DNA of 64,000 nt from Xenoacremonium recifei (GCA_012184525.1 WOFQ01000009.1:620001-684000), one strand, 5' to 3'. Counted from the stretch's first letter, positions 1 to 11,887 are shown. A program made the numbers and translations. Notes: generated by a model not told the origin, from the sequence alone.

Positions 1-2354
1 GCTCGGGCCCGAGAAGAAGCGGAGAAGATCATGCAACAGGAACGAGAAGACGCGAAGAAGGAGAAGAAGGAGGGTGGTGCGGTTGACCCTCTTGCTTGGG
101 ACGATAGCGAGGACGAGGAGTATCAAGCTTCTGCCGACGAAGCTGATGGCGAGGCATCTGCTGCTGAACTCTCTGGATCGGAGGACGACGAGGAAGATGA
201 AGAGGAAGATGAGGAAGATGATAACGAAAAGCAAGAGGGTACAGCCTTGTTCGAGGAGGAAGCCGAAGATGTTGAATCTGAAGCCTCCGCCGAAGAGGAC
301 GAGGAGATGGTTCCAGGCGTCGAGGCAGAGATTCAGGACGACGCCGAGGAGCTACCCGCGGTTTCCAGAAGACGAGCGCGCAAACATGTTACCATCATCT
401 CCGACGACGAGGATGAGGACGAAGACATTGTTGGTGTTGATGCTACACCAAAGCCCAAGACAAACAATTTCGTGTCTCCTACGGCTCCAAACACCAAATC
501 GCCTGCTGTGCCAACATCCGTTCTTCGATCTGCCAAAAAGACGTTCATTCCCGGACTCCCTGTTCAAGGTCCTGCTGGTCTTGGTCTCACACAGATCTTC
601 GCCGGCACTATGGATGACAGCCAGATGGGCCCTGCCACTGGCCCAACCCAATCCTTGATGCCCGACTTTGACAACTTTCCAGACTCAAACTTCTCAGCGA
701 CCATGGATGAGCCCGAGGAGATGATCTTGGATAGCCAGAAGGATGACACGCAGAAGGCCACTCAGGGCATCCAGCTTAACTTCTCCCAGTCTCAGATGCG
801 AGGACTTGACAGTCTGCTGCGCGAACAGTCAATTTCTCAGTATTCCGAGATGATCGAGATGTCCCAGGACGGCGGATTCCAAGAGCACACGCCGCTCAAG
901 GAGCGCTTCATGGAGCCTCCTCACTCGACTGTGGACACGGAAGTCATGACGCAAAACGAACCCGAACGACAGGATTCCCCTCTCCTAAACCGAGGACGTC
1001 TTCGTCGCAGGATGGAGACGCCCCTTCGTATCGAGGAGACACCTGAGCCGACCGCTACAAATAGAACTGAGACGGCGTTCAACATCCTACAGGAGGCTGC
1101 GAAAAAGGAAAAGAAGCGCAAGCAACTAGAGGAGTTCAACCGCAAGAAGAGCAAGGCCAAGGAGATGGTTCACGAGCAGGCCGAGGAATCTGAAGACGAG
1201 TACGCCGGCTTGGGAGGTGCAGATGGCGAGGACAGTGACACAGACTCCATTGCATCTGTCAAGGAAATCATCGATGATGCTGCTGGCAACGACGTGGATG
1301 AGGCTAAGCTGGCCGCCTTCTATGCGTAAGTTGAGACAACCAACTACTCTGAAGATCCAAATTGACAATTATCCGCAGTGACCGAGAGCGTGCGCAAGAC
1401 GAGAAGGAGGTTGAGAAGCTCTTCAAGGATATAACTACGGGCATGCTCCGCCGCAAGCGTGGCGCCGACTACGACCTCTCCGATTCAGATGATGGCGGCG
1501 AAGCCCGCCGCCGTATGAAGCGTCGCCAGTTCGCCAAGATGCAGAAGGCTCTCTTCGCCGACGAACGCGTCAAGAAGATCGCCGAGAATCCTGGCAACCA
1601 AGCTTTCCTGCGCACTATCGAGGACCGTGGCAGCGACGACGAGATGGACTTCCTCGATGTCGTGGACGCCCCCGAGGAGTCTTCTGAGTCGCAATCGCAG
1701 TCTCAGGACGACGCGGCGCGTCAGACTATCCCGGATAGCCAGTCACGGAAGCCTCTGGCCGCAGGCGAGAATCGTCCTGCTGCTCACATGCGCCGCACCA
1801 AGGATGGAAAGAAGCCTTCCAACATTGGTGAGGTGCGCGAGACACTGTCCGACCTCCTCGACGAACCGCACGGCTCGGTCATCCCCGAGACGGTTGCCGG
1901 CTCCGATAGTGAGGCTGACGATGAACCCTCATCACCTGCCCGTAGCGACAAAGAGAACCGTCGCCCACGCGTGGCGGTCGTCGATCGCATCTCGCTCAAG
2001 CGTCAGGCCTCATCCTCGCTATCTACCTCCAGCAGCCGACTCGCCTTCGCGACAGCCGCCACATCTGGCGCATCATCATTCAAGGTCCCTGCGCTACTGC
2101 GCCGAGCGACGACTAACTCGCTCGTCTCTACGACAACAAGCTCAGGCAGCTCCACGCCGTCATCCACGACCACAGAGGCCAAGATCAAGAAGAACGCTGG
2201 CAAGCGAAGCGGCGTGAATGCGTTTGCGCGAGATACGGAGCGCAGGGCGCGCATGCAGGAAAATGAGCGCCGGAGGGAAGAGAGGAAAGTTAAGGGCGCG
2301 GAGAGGAGAATGGGAGTTGTTGGGGGTTTGCTTGGACGGGGGACGTTTGAGTAA
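1..2354 (+). CDS. mrc1: Mrc1/claspin-type replication checkpoint mediator (5' partial)
   Basis: The reading frame is open from base 1, so the start lies upstream; 766 residues are in the window. Exons are 1..1325 and 1379..2354, with a 53-base intron (GTAAGT..GCAG). The protein is very acidic and low-complexity at first. A stretch dense in SQ/TQ dipeptides (about 590-860 and again near 1690) looks like an ATR/Mec1 phosphorylation cluster. The segment across the splice (FYADRERAQDEKEVEKLF, then a basic RRRMKRRQFAKMQKAL helix) matches the conserved MRC1 block. Proteins of this family travel with the replication fork and relay the stalled-fork signal to the Cds1/Rad53 kinase. The C-terminus is basic and Ser/Thr-rich. 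The family call rests on the MRC1 block and the SQ/TQ cluster. The N-terminal PIP-box region is not in view. Confidence 0.85.
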
Positions 2355-3733
2355 ATGGGGATTGTTTATATGGTATTGGATGGTGTTGGGAGTAAGGATA
2401 TATAATGGCTGGTTTGGGATGGCTTGGGCTTAGGGATTGTTTGGTTTGGAGTTTAGGATTTGTGTTTTGACGAGCATGGAAGGATGCCTGATATGAATTC
2501 ACATTATGATGACATACTGTGCGGCACTAGCTATTTTGATCTTTGGTGTTGCGCTCATGACATCGCGCGATGTTGACGCTGAAAGTACCTAACCTGGCAT
2601 CCTATACAGATATGTCGTTCCCTGTATGCACCGTCTTGGCTCAAAAGACTGTTTTGTTAACATCTATAATCAGGCTTTCGGCCCAGGAAGATTTGATTGC
2701 CCGTCATTTGCACTTTTACGTGGTGTGCCTAATGTGCAATTGTAGATTGTGGCTATACAGTAAGTCTGCCTTGAAATCAGCCCCGTGTGGCTGTTCCCTT
2801 CACTGGGATTGCCAGATTTTCTCCTCCGCATAAACTCGCCAGGTTATCGCCAATATAGGGTTATTCATACGGTTCATATTATCAAAATGGACCAGACTCA
2901 CTGTCCTGTATGCCTTGATCTGAAGGACGATCTTTTCGAATCTGGATATGAGTTCACATTCGATCGAGGGGCCTGTTTAGTGCCAATGAGCTGAAGACGA
3001 TCAGGTAACAGCATCGACAGGGGTGTCTGACTGCACAGCCACACAATGCTCAGCAGAGAATAGTTATCCCACGTAATTGCCTCGACCTGAACGAGGTAGG
3101 GGAAATAATAATGGCGTTGTGTTTTGATCCTTACCTTGCAGTGTCCGACATTCGTTTGCAACTCCGGCTTTCTAATTGAGTAGGTCCAGCGCACCCACCG
3201 ATTCCGCAATCGCTCCGTTGATCTAGACTAGAAGCAGTGACAGAACTTCCGCAGCCTGGGTGCTGCAGCATAGCGAGGAGAATGCCCAGGCCTTTCAAAT
3301 CTGCAGGGGGCTTATAACCACTGCCACTACCAGGGTAAACAGCCTAGACTCATTGATTGGCTGTGGTGATACACACAGCCTTTCCCTTGTGTTGTACGGA
3401 GTACAGCCTCATCGAAAACGGGCTGGCGCGATGCCTATCTGGCCTTCAGCATCCTGGTCTTGGAAGTGGATGGAGGATAGGATGTGTCCACTGGCTGAAG
3501 TGCCATACGACCACCTTTGCTCCGTGAGGTTTTGGAAGCCTTAAATACTGAAATCCCGCCCCAAGCTAATTTGTAGACTCAGTAGGCGTCCTTGGCGTTC
3601 TCTTCAGTTACTACTAGTGGAAGCACATTTCGTCCGACAGTACATTTGTTATAATTCTTTGGGTAACACGCACTGCACCCGAAAGAACCCGGGCAAATTA
3701 AAATGCGACGGATCTTCCCTTCCGAACGGCCAG
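2355..3733. other. Intergenic, no gene seen
   Basis: About 1.4 kb of AT-richer sequence follows the mrc1 stop. Only short unconvincing open frames occur, without recognisable motifs or spliced continuity. A frame continuous with the CorA-like gene is open from about 3566, so the last 150 bases may be its coding or 5' leader sequence. Confidence 0.5.
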
Positions 3734-5624
3734 ATGCAATTGCTCACGAGAACGGAACCGGTCAATCGGAAGACGCCTGATGTTGATTACCACATCCCGC
3801 ATTCGAAAGACTTCAACCTTATCAACTCAACACCAGGGGCACCGATGATTGATCCATGGGTGCACCCTGGCCTCCGCTTACACGGTTATTCTCAAATAAC
3901 GCAACCAGCCAACTTCCGAGAGAAATCGAATGTCGACACTTTGAAGATATCTGGCGAGTGCGGCACATGGGGTAAGGCGGTACGAATTTGTCAATCACCG
4001 GGAACGGTTGCTAATGTCAACATTTTATGTGAAGAATTTTGTCAAGATCAGACGGATGGCGACGTCTTCGAGGCAATAGAGGTAATTACGACATCAATGC
4101 TCTTTATGCATTTATGACTGATATCTAGCAATCTTAGCGATTGGATTCTGTGCATGAATATCCTGAAATGATGATATTGTTAGTTCGAGCACTTCAGGAC
4201 CTAGAACCTCCTAACCGTTACATAGATGTGTCAAGTTAGAGTCTGATGATGAAGCACTGTTCGATCATAAAGTATCACTATCGGCAGGGTTAACTCGGGA
4301 GCTATGGGACAGGTTCCAAATTCACAGCGGTTACTTGATGGACGTTCTTGCGAGACCGAATTACTGGTCATCAGTATTTCGAATAAAACAAGATGGGCTT
4401 GGAGATGCTCTCGGTAAGAAAGAACAATGACATGAGAATGACTGGATCTCAACTAACCGAAGCAGAATTTTATTGTCAACATCCTCGATGGCATCAGAAA
4501 GGGAGATATGACAAAGCTCAAAGCCATGCAACCAAAGGGAACAAAGCCCCGTGTTCTGTTTACATGCATCATTCCCCTTCACGAAACTTGACACTTTACA
4601 TCGTCGCTGCGCCGGAAGACGGAGAATGGTTTGACTTCTTGAACCAAATTCAGCTCGGAAAGGAGCAGCAAGACGATCCAAAGGTGTCCACCTATGACTT
4701 AGCGAGGAGTCCCTTCATGCTACATGCGCTCATTAACGGCATCGCATTCGAGCAGTCAACCGAGTACCTCAGCGACATCCGCATTAAATTGATGGGACAA
4801 GTAGGTCTCTGTGAAACGACGAGAAAACTGTGGAACTGCTGACAAGAGGAATAGTTACGCAAGATCAATTTCGATGAAGAACCTGGCAACAAAATTCCTA
4901 GTCGAGCCGTGAATACTCTGCGTGACATGGAGGGACGCTTCGAGCTAGAAGCCCTTACGATCCACCTCAACTCGATCTCCCAGATGATAAATACAGGACT
5001 ATCTAGTGTCTTCTCCTCCATTCAACTCAGCAGGAACCTGATCGAGGCACATCGACGGTACTACGCAATGACGGGCGATCAAAACTCAGGAGGTCCTGTG
5101 AATCATACCCAGATGATGCTGGAATACCTCCGGGATGCGTTTCACTGCCAAGAAAACTACCTGAGGAGCTACAATCTCAGGAAAGAGACAGCAATGAATT
5201 TTGTTCGTGAGACACGCAACTTGCGAAGACGGCACAGCTTCTTACGGAAACCCGGCTTAGGTTTTTCACATCGTCACGCAACAAGACAGCGCGACAAACC
5301 TCAAAGTCTCGTCGCGCATGGCCGGAGACAGCTCTTCCATGAACACCATCACTGTTCTCACTATGCTATTCCTTCCTGGAACCTTCACGGCTGTGAGCAT
5401 TTCCCCTCCTGTCTTAAGACGGCGCACCCTTTCTCACCTCTTTGTGGCAGACCGTCTTCTCCAGTGTGGCGTTTCGAGCCGCAGATTCTGGTGCTGCAGA
5501 GGTCACCCAGTATGTGTGGCCTTTCCTTGCGGTTTCAATTGCACTGACATGCTCGGTTATTGGGTTCTGGTATTGGACAAAGCGGGCGAGGAAGGTCAAG
5601 GAATCACAAGAGTACTCTGTTTGA
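3734..5624 (+). CDS. CorA-like two-TM membrane protein
   Basis: Seven exons: 3734..4081, 4138..4178, 4226..4413, 4466..4800, 4855..5202, 5261..5392, 5451..5624. The frame holds through all six introns; the 47-base intron 4179..4225 has a CTAAC branch site. The protein is about 520 residues. A long cytosolic part ends in a helical stretch with the sequence HIVTQQDSATNL. Next come a first membrane segment (ITVLTMLFLPGTF), a short acidic loop and a second segment (WPFLAVSIALTCSVIGFWYW) with a basic tail. This is the layout of the fungal CorA-like proteins that resemble Mg2+ channels but lack the GMN selectivity motif; none is seen here. The transported substrate is therefore unknown. The start is uncertain: 3734 is the first in-frame ATG, yet the frame is open further upstream, so a missed 5' exon is possible. 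It is convergent with the next gene, 69 bases apart. Confidence 0.7.
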
Positions 5625-5693
5625 CTATGAATCATCAAATAGGTGTTGAGAATTCAGTGCATAAGATTTCTTCTAGTTCAGCCCTGTCCTGGA

Positions 5694-6689
5694 TCATATA
5701 GATTGGGGGGGGTTTTTTGGCGTGTGCTGATTTTCAATCTTTTTTGGCACGCCTGCTGCGTGAAGGACCTTTGAAGGTCCAATGTCCATGTACTTCTTGA
5801 GCTTTTCATCGTCCGAGACCCAGATCAATCCCAGCATTCCTGCAGCATTCATACCAGCACCTCCTATACCGGCAGCACGTCTAGGGATGACCATCATCCC
5901 GCTCCCATCGTAGATGGCATTGTGAGGCGGTGCTGTACCGTCACTAGTTGTGGGCTTCCCGAGGGCCTTGCCGGCTTCTTGGAGCAGCTCGCAGTATACC
6001 GCATGCTGTTCGACTGCACTGGGTGTTTTGTCCCCAAAGGAGTGATAAAACGCGACAAAGGGTAAATGCAGCTGCTCACCCGCAGTGATGCGGCCCCATG
6101 GATCGTAATCTGCCTTGTGCTCTGCGTCTGCCTCTGGGCGGGGAACCACTTGCAAGTGCTTATGATATCTGCTGCAGCCAGATTTGACACCGCAGTTATA
6201 CAGTGCCAGATAGCCCGCCCCAAGAGAAGACAGAACATTGTGCGATGCCTGGAAGTCGCTAAGACGCAGAGGATGATATTGCTTACAGGAAGTGTCTAGT
6301 GTGAGTATCAGGAAGTGTGGGCGGAAAGCACTGAACAGGTTAAAAGTTAGGACATGAGTGTCGGCCACTGTGGCTATCTCCAAGCCAGAGACATTGATGT
6401 CGCTTCCTGGCTGTGCACCCGCGGGTGTGTCCCTTGCTTGAGCACCCGAGGGTATACTGGGTTTGTTTAGTATTGCATTTGTGATACGAAACTCGAACTA
6501 AGGTTTGCCAAATCAGTTTCCTGTTGAGAGAATTCAAGCTTAGTGAGTAGGGATGCTTGCCTCGACGTCGTTGTCAATATGGTTGATGATTACAGGCTCG
6601 GGGTCGTAGAACATGAGCCCGCCCGCGACCAGTCTGTCAAAATGACCAAGTATCTCTTCCACCTGTACTTCTTCTAGACCTTGAGACAT
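5694..6689 (-). CDS. Diadenosine tetraphosphate phosphorylase (ATP adenylyltransferase, HIT superfamily)
   Basis: Exons (minus strand) are 6561..6689 and 5694..6497. The family cleaves Ap4A with phosphate to give ATP and ADP. The catalytic histidine block is visible as YHKHLQVVP (H-x-H-x-Q), preceded by the family segment ALYNCGVKSG. The Ap4A-phosphorylase-specific stretches FLILTLDTSCKQYHPLRLSDFQA and, near the C-terminus, NAAGMLGLIWVS are also present. Length (about 310 residues) fits the family. The intron 6498..6560 is odd. The best splice uses a GC donor (GAG|GCAAGC) with acceptor CTTAG, giving ...NDVE|FEFRIT; a GT donor six bases upstream (GTCGAG) is possible but weak. An in-frame ATG at 6752 could extend the N-terminus by 21 residues; the start at 6689 is preferred because the extension looks non-conserved. 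Confidence 0.82.
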
Positions 6690-7421
6690 GTTTTTCTTTC
6701 GTGGAACCGTTCCTGCTGCAGAGTCTTGGCTCCATGAGAGAAAGCAGGACAAGAAGGGGTATTTATACTCCGAATGCTTCCGCGTGGGACTTTGTGTTGT
6801 GAGACATACGGAGAGCGGAGTGCGTAATCCCCGGCTTATGATTAACTGTCAGGCGGTTCAAAAGTGGACCACTTGGAGCACACAGATTTCGTGTCGATTC
6901 CGGCAAGTTTGATTCACCGCTCTTTGAACAGCAAGCCGATGAATTTATAATCTAATAATCTCATTCAGAGTATAAGAGCAGACGCCATCTCTGTAGCAGG
7001 TTAAAATGCTAAGTTTCTTTATAGTGATTAATGCTTTAACAGCTTCTTGATTGGAAATGAGCTCCTTTCATGATGCTGAATTATTTGGACTCTCTTCTCA
7101 ACTCCTGTCAGAAGCTTCATGTTGAACATATTGAAGCGATATAATCCAAATTAAATAGAATCGTAGTGGCTTATATTCTGCTTGCGCGCCGAACCCTTCA
7201 TGTGTGTGCCTCAGAGCTTATTTGGGAATGCAGAACTCTCTATGATTGCGAATGTGGCTCTTTCGACTCGTGAAGTCCAGAAGCTCCGGCCCCGGTAATG
7301 AAACCAGCACTAGGGGAGTTGCCGTTTGCGCCCTTCCATAGGAAGAAAGAATTCGCTAGGATCCGAGATGGGTGCTGCTCGCCACGAGCAATCCATGATT
7401 TTTGGCTTGGAATATCCTAGC
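6690..7421. other. AT-rich intergenic region, nothing identified
   Basis: Low-coding, AT-rich sequence lies upstream of the Ap4A phosphorylase. I see no tRNA, no paired repeats and no convincing exon. Bases 7330-7421 contain weak HET-like coding traces that belong to the following relic. Confidence 0.45.
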
Positions 7422-8131
7422 AATACTCTTCCCTACAACTTACGAAGCTCTCGGATCGGTCTATTGCCCTTACAGGACTCTCAGATGCTATCAAGAGCGT
7501 AAAGGCCGGGGAATTTTCTGCAGGTATCTGGATGGAAGACCTCCCACGGGCGCTTTTGTGGGTGGGAGACCTTGACCGTGGAATATTGAGATCAAGCGGC
7601 GCGCCAACGTGGTCATGGATGTCCCGGTATCTTCCAGATGGCTCCTGTCCTTTCTCCTACTTTCTCATCCTTTTCGATAGGTTTCTGCGGGAACCGAGAA
7701 CTTCGGTTGATACTTTCACCTATTCATTCTTGCCGACTGAAGCAGATCGTATTGGAATAACGTTCCGAGGCCCTATAATCTCAGCAATAGTTCAGGACCC
7801 CGATGACTCTGACGTTTTGCTCGATCCCTATCACGCCAACATAAGTCTCCAAGTCCGTTCAGTTAGCTGTGGCTCGCCAAGTTTCCCCACGTTTTCGTTG
7901 TGGACAGATCTCCCAAAGGCATCAGAAGATCCGGTATGCGGGGGAAATGTGGTGGAATGCTTACTTTTTGGGACAGATGAGAAGATGACTAGCCAGTATA
8001 TTATTGTGGCAAAGAGGTGTGTTGGGATGGACGGGGATTTCTATAAGCGTATTGGAATCCTTGATATGTGGAGTATTGAAATTCCCGACTATTTCGATCA
8101 CGCCGAGGTAGGAAACATCAAGATCATATGA
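7422..8131 (+). pseudogene. HET-domain protein remnant (C-terminal half only)
   Basis: The frame after a stop at about 7419 reads like the central and C-terminal part of a fungal heterokaryon-incompatibility (HET) protein. It has a YSS...LTKLSDRSIALTGL block, then SAGIWMEDLPRALLWV, then the signature APTWSWMS. These are the conserved elements that follow the HET core in intact members. The codons just upstream (DFWLGIS then stop) still resemble the family, so the gene is interrupted by a stop codon. No N-terminal HET core (Y-x-ALSY..W type motifs) is found in the 700 bases before it. An ATG at 7532 could give a 199-residue product ending at 8131, but this would lack the functional core. I call it a decayed gene. 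Confidence 0.6.
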
Positions 8132-8667
8132 AGTGAGACCTACATTGACACATGCTCTCTCCTCTGGTGTTCCACCAGCTGCTGTGGCGAATAGTAAGAC
8201 ACTTTATCGTAGTCATACGTAATCCGAGTGCGCGCGGACACACACAAACACATATATATCAACACACTTATACAACTATAATGAAAGTTTAAACTGACTG
8301 CTACTCCGTTTGAGGGTATAAAAACGTTCTCTTCTAGACCGAAGTTTAAGGGAAGCTACAGGCAGGCAGGGTCCATAAATTATATTTGTACAGTATATCG
8401 CTTATACTCTAGTCACAAGCTTCATCAACCCACCACCTTGTATAACCTATCTTCAGAGTCAACGGCGCAGATCGCAGACCATTTTTCGCATCCCATTCCC
8501 TTCACTAAGATGCCAATTTATTGTGCGAATCAAATTTGCATCAACTCGATCACGTGGCACCAATCATGCAGCCTAGCACAGCCTCGCCGCACCTCAGCGG
8601 CTAAAACCTGGTCTGACGCCTGGATGCCTCACAGAACTGCATCTGCTGCAACGGCCCGTCGCGCCAG
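8132..8667. other. Region upstream of the NB-ARC/TPR gene
   Basis: No supported gene. It should hold the promoter and perhaps a short first exon of the following NLR-like gene, but I could not place a start codon that splices in frame. Confidence 0.4.
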
Positions 8668-11012
8668 GCACGAATCATCGTGGAAGTCGTCGGAGCTGCT
8701 GCGAATGTGATTGCCGTCGTCGACCTGGCTGCAAAGATAGCGATACTTTGTTCGCAGTACTTCGCCGCCGTCTCGAATGCCCGGACTGAGATCACCCGTC
8801 TCCAAAAGCAGACCAAAAGCCTCAGAAGAACTTTCCAGCGAGCGGATCGTCTTCTCAAAACATCCAACAGACAACCTCTACCCGCCTCTCGCGATCTCAA
8901 GAAAATTCTCGAGGAATGCAGGAACGACTTAGAACGTTTGCGGACCAAACTCGAGCCCGGCACAGCGCGCAAGGCGATGCAGCGAGTTGGGATTCGTGCC
9001 TTCAAATGGCCATTCAGCAAGGCAGAGGTCGCAGAGATCATTAGTTCCCTGAAAACCTATCAAGATGAGATCATCCTCAACCTCCAAATCGATCAAACGT
9101 ATGCCAGTCCGCAGTCTATCGCCGTGATTACGGTAGCTGACTTGTATCTAGAGATCTGCTGGTTGATATCAAGACCAGAATCGAGGATCTATCCATTCAA
9201 CCAGTCGTGGGCACTTCCATAGCTTGCAAGCCTCACTTCGTAATTCCATTTCCCCGCGACCCCGATTTCGTTGAACGACCGACGCTTCAAACGTGGATCA
9301 AGCAACAATATGAAGGCCCGGCGAGCCGAATAGCACTCGTTGGACTGGGAGGCTTTGGGTACAATAAATCCAGTCGCTTTAAAGTTATGGATAAAGGCTG
9401 ACGAGATATCAGTAAATCCCAAATAGCAATCGAATTTGCACACCAGATACATGTCACCTCTCCTGATGTCAGCGTCTTCTGGGTCCATGGAGGCACCGAA
9501 GCGAAATTCGAAGAATCATATCGATCGCTCGCAGACATGCTCATGTTACCGTCTCGTCATGACCCCAACGTCAACATTCTTAAGCTCGTCCGTGACTGGC
9601 TTCAGAAGGATGACATACCGTCATGGCTAATGGTCTTAGACAATGCCGATAACTCGAATGTCTTTTTTTCCAGACAACCAGGTTCTGACCAAGAGCCTAT
9701 AGCATCTTTCCTGCCAAGGACGAATAAGGGAAAGATTCTTATAACATCACGCAGCCTGAATACTGCAGAGAGATTGACGGGCAGACATAAGTCGATCCGG
9801 AGAATTCACACGATGCATAGCTCCGAAGCTCTACAAATTCTCCGGAACAAGTTGACAAAAGAAGTTGCCTTTGAACAAGACATGGCAGAGACTCTGGTTC
9901 GAACCCTCGACTTCGTCCCGCTGGCCGTGAATCAGGCAGCAGCATATATTAATCGACGCGCACCTCGGGTATCCATGAACTCTTATCTACATGATTTTTA
10001 CCGAAGCGAAAAACACAAGACTAGCCTGTTGAACAAGGATGCCGGTGATCTTCGGCGTCTTGAGGGTGTGTCAAACTCGGTTGTGGTGACGTGGCAGCTC
10101 ACCTTTGAACAAATCCGTCAAGAGAGGCCCGCGGCAGCCGACCTTCTTGCCCTTATGAGCCTTTTTCAGGCTCAAGGGATTCCCGAATTCATGTTATCCG
10201 GCTATAACGCTGCTGCAGCAAATTGCGGAAGGAGTAACAGCAAATTCAGCAATACTGATGGGGATTTCGAAGAAGACTTGGATCTTCTCAGGGCATATTC
10301 GCTGGTCAATATTCCTCGAAAGCGGGGGCTCTTGGACATGCATCCTCTTGTTCAATTCTGCTTGCGAACCTGGCTTTCACAATCCGGCAACTTTAAGCGA
10401 TTTCAAGATTTATTTTTGCGTCTGAGCGCAATCCACTTTCCTGACGGCTCTTTTGAGACATGGGCCACCTGCCAGATCTTGATGCCTCATATGAAATCCC
10501 TATTAGAGCGGGATAAAGAGTCTATGGATGAGGATAGCATTCTAGACTGGAGCGAACTACTGACAAACATATCATGGTATCTAGGGAACACAGGAAATTA
10601 TTCCGCAGCCGAGAACAACGCTCGAACCGCAGTTGAGGCAAGAAGGAAGATACTAGGAAACGAACATTCTTCTCTCTTAGACAGTATGAACGGCCTAGCA
10701 ACGATTTGTTTTCATCAAGGAAAGTGGGTTGAGGCTGAGGGGCTACAGGTGCAGGCGATAGAGACTTCAAAGAAGGTGAATGGAGACGAGCATCTTGTGA
10801 CGCTGAGCAGTGAATCTAATCTGGCAATAATATATAACGCCCAAGGACGATGGTATGAGGCTGAGAGGCTACAGGAACAGGTGATGAAGATAAAAAAGAA
10901 GGTGCTAGGAGACGAGCATCCTGACACGTTATCCAGTATGAGCAACCTGGCATTAACATATACGGAACAAGAACGATGGGCTGAGGCTGAGGGGCTGCAG
11001 AAACAGGTGGTG

Positions 11013-11017
11013 GAGAC

Positions 11018-11026
<9 letters not shown>
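11013..11026 (+). repeat. Left copy of 14-base direct repeat flanking the insertion
   Basis: GAGACAAGAAAGAG here is identical to 11874..11887. The two copies bracket the foreign segment inside the TPR coding sequence and look like a target-site duplication. The coding frame matches on both sides. Confidence 0.65.

Positions 11027-11053
<27 letters not shown>
11023..11053 (+). repeat. (AG)n microsatellite at the insertion junction
   Basis: About 15 AG dinucleotides run directly from the end of the left target copy into the element. They may be a tail, a junction product or an expansion of the target GAAAGAG. Confidence 0.9.
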
Positions 11054-11055
<2 letters not shown>

Positions 11056-11873
11056 TATTTAACGCCAAAGGGAGCGCGAGGCGCTCCAGCCTCCCAAGGG
11101 GCATGTGGCGTGCAAGAGACTATCAAGCTATTCCAGCTATCAGTATATATAAGGCAGCTGCGCTTTCAGAGAGGCCGGTTCAGCAGCAGCCTACATTCCT
11201 CCACCCCAGCTGTGCTATAGTCCACCAAATGCCTTTAAACACTAGATATCTTGCACATCAAGCCTCCTTACTGGAAAACCCTCTAGGGATGAAAAACCAG
11301 CAAGTACAAGCGGCAAAAATCCAAGTACGTCACCCTCCTTCGTTCGAGGGATCGATACCCTAGCCCGTCATTCACTCCTAGATCCTTTCTCAATCCCAGG
11401 TCCCTAGTCCCGCGGTGTTGCAGTTCGTCTTGAGGTTTCCTGTCATTGACTTCGGAGCTCTCTCAGAGACTATTGATAGAGGGTCTAGCTTGGCCGAAGG
11501 GCTAAAAGCTAGGTCGCCGTCGAAGATCGTTGGTTTGAAAGATCGTTCGTTCGTAGGTTCGCGGTCGGCGCGTCGTACGAGCCCGTATGGTCCGCCAGGC
11601 TCTACAGCGTACGGGCACGGCATTGTCGGTGTTCGCATACGGCTGCCAACGCCTTCCCGAGCCTTCCAAAGAGGGCTCCGTTGGTGAGCATTGCGATATT
11701 GTCAAGTGGTTGAGGTCGTGGTCGCGCTCGCGCGGCCAAAGGTCGGTCTGACCGCCTGTTAGAGCCTCGGTATTCGCTTGGCTGATTTGTAGGTGCTAGG
11801 TTTATGACAGGCCCCCCTGTTGTACCAGCGCACTAACAGCTCATGCCAAGGAAAAGTTTTTCGAGGGGAAGGT
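11027..11873. mobile_element. 847-base non-coding insertion, class uncertain (possible LTR-like or other retro-element relic)
   Basis: The segment breaks a continuous TPR repeat and is flanked by a 14-base direct repeat. It starts with an (AG)n run, then TGTATTTAACG. It contains a strong TATA-like box (about 11142-11152, TATATATAAGG) and short palindromes such as GGAGCGCGAGGCGCTCC. It is GC-richer than the host stretch and ends with a C-rich block around 11810 (CAGGCCCCCCTG). No transposase, reverse transcriptase or long frame is present. TGT near 11054 and ACA near 11838 would fit LTR ends, but the 14-base duplication is longer than usual for LTR elements and closer to target-primed retro-elements. 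The class is therefore left open. Confidence 0.55.
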
Positions 11874-11887
11874 GAGACAAGAAAGAG
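11874..11887 (+). repeat. Right copy of 14-base direct repeat
   Basis: Identical to 11013..11026. TPR coding continues directly from it with the motif LLGDEHPLTLSS. Confidence 0.65.

Noticed and set aside
2570..3544. Short open frames between mrc1 and the CorA-like gene
   Set aside because: No splice-linked continuity, no motifs and AT-rich composition.
4179..4240. Apparent frameshift in the CorA-like gene
   Set aside because: A 47-base intron with donor GTTAGT, CTAAC branch site and CATAG acceptor restores the frame, so a lesion need not be assumed.
4500..4600. Second apparent frameshift in the CorA-like gene (alternative frame ending at a TGA)
   Set aside because: Phase carry-over from the intron 4414..4465 leads directly into the frame that continues without a stop.
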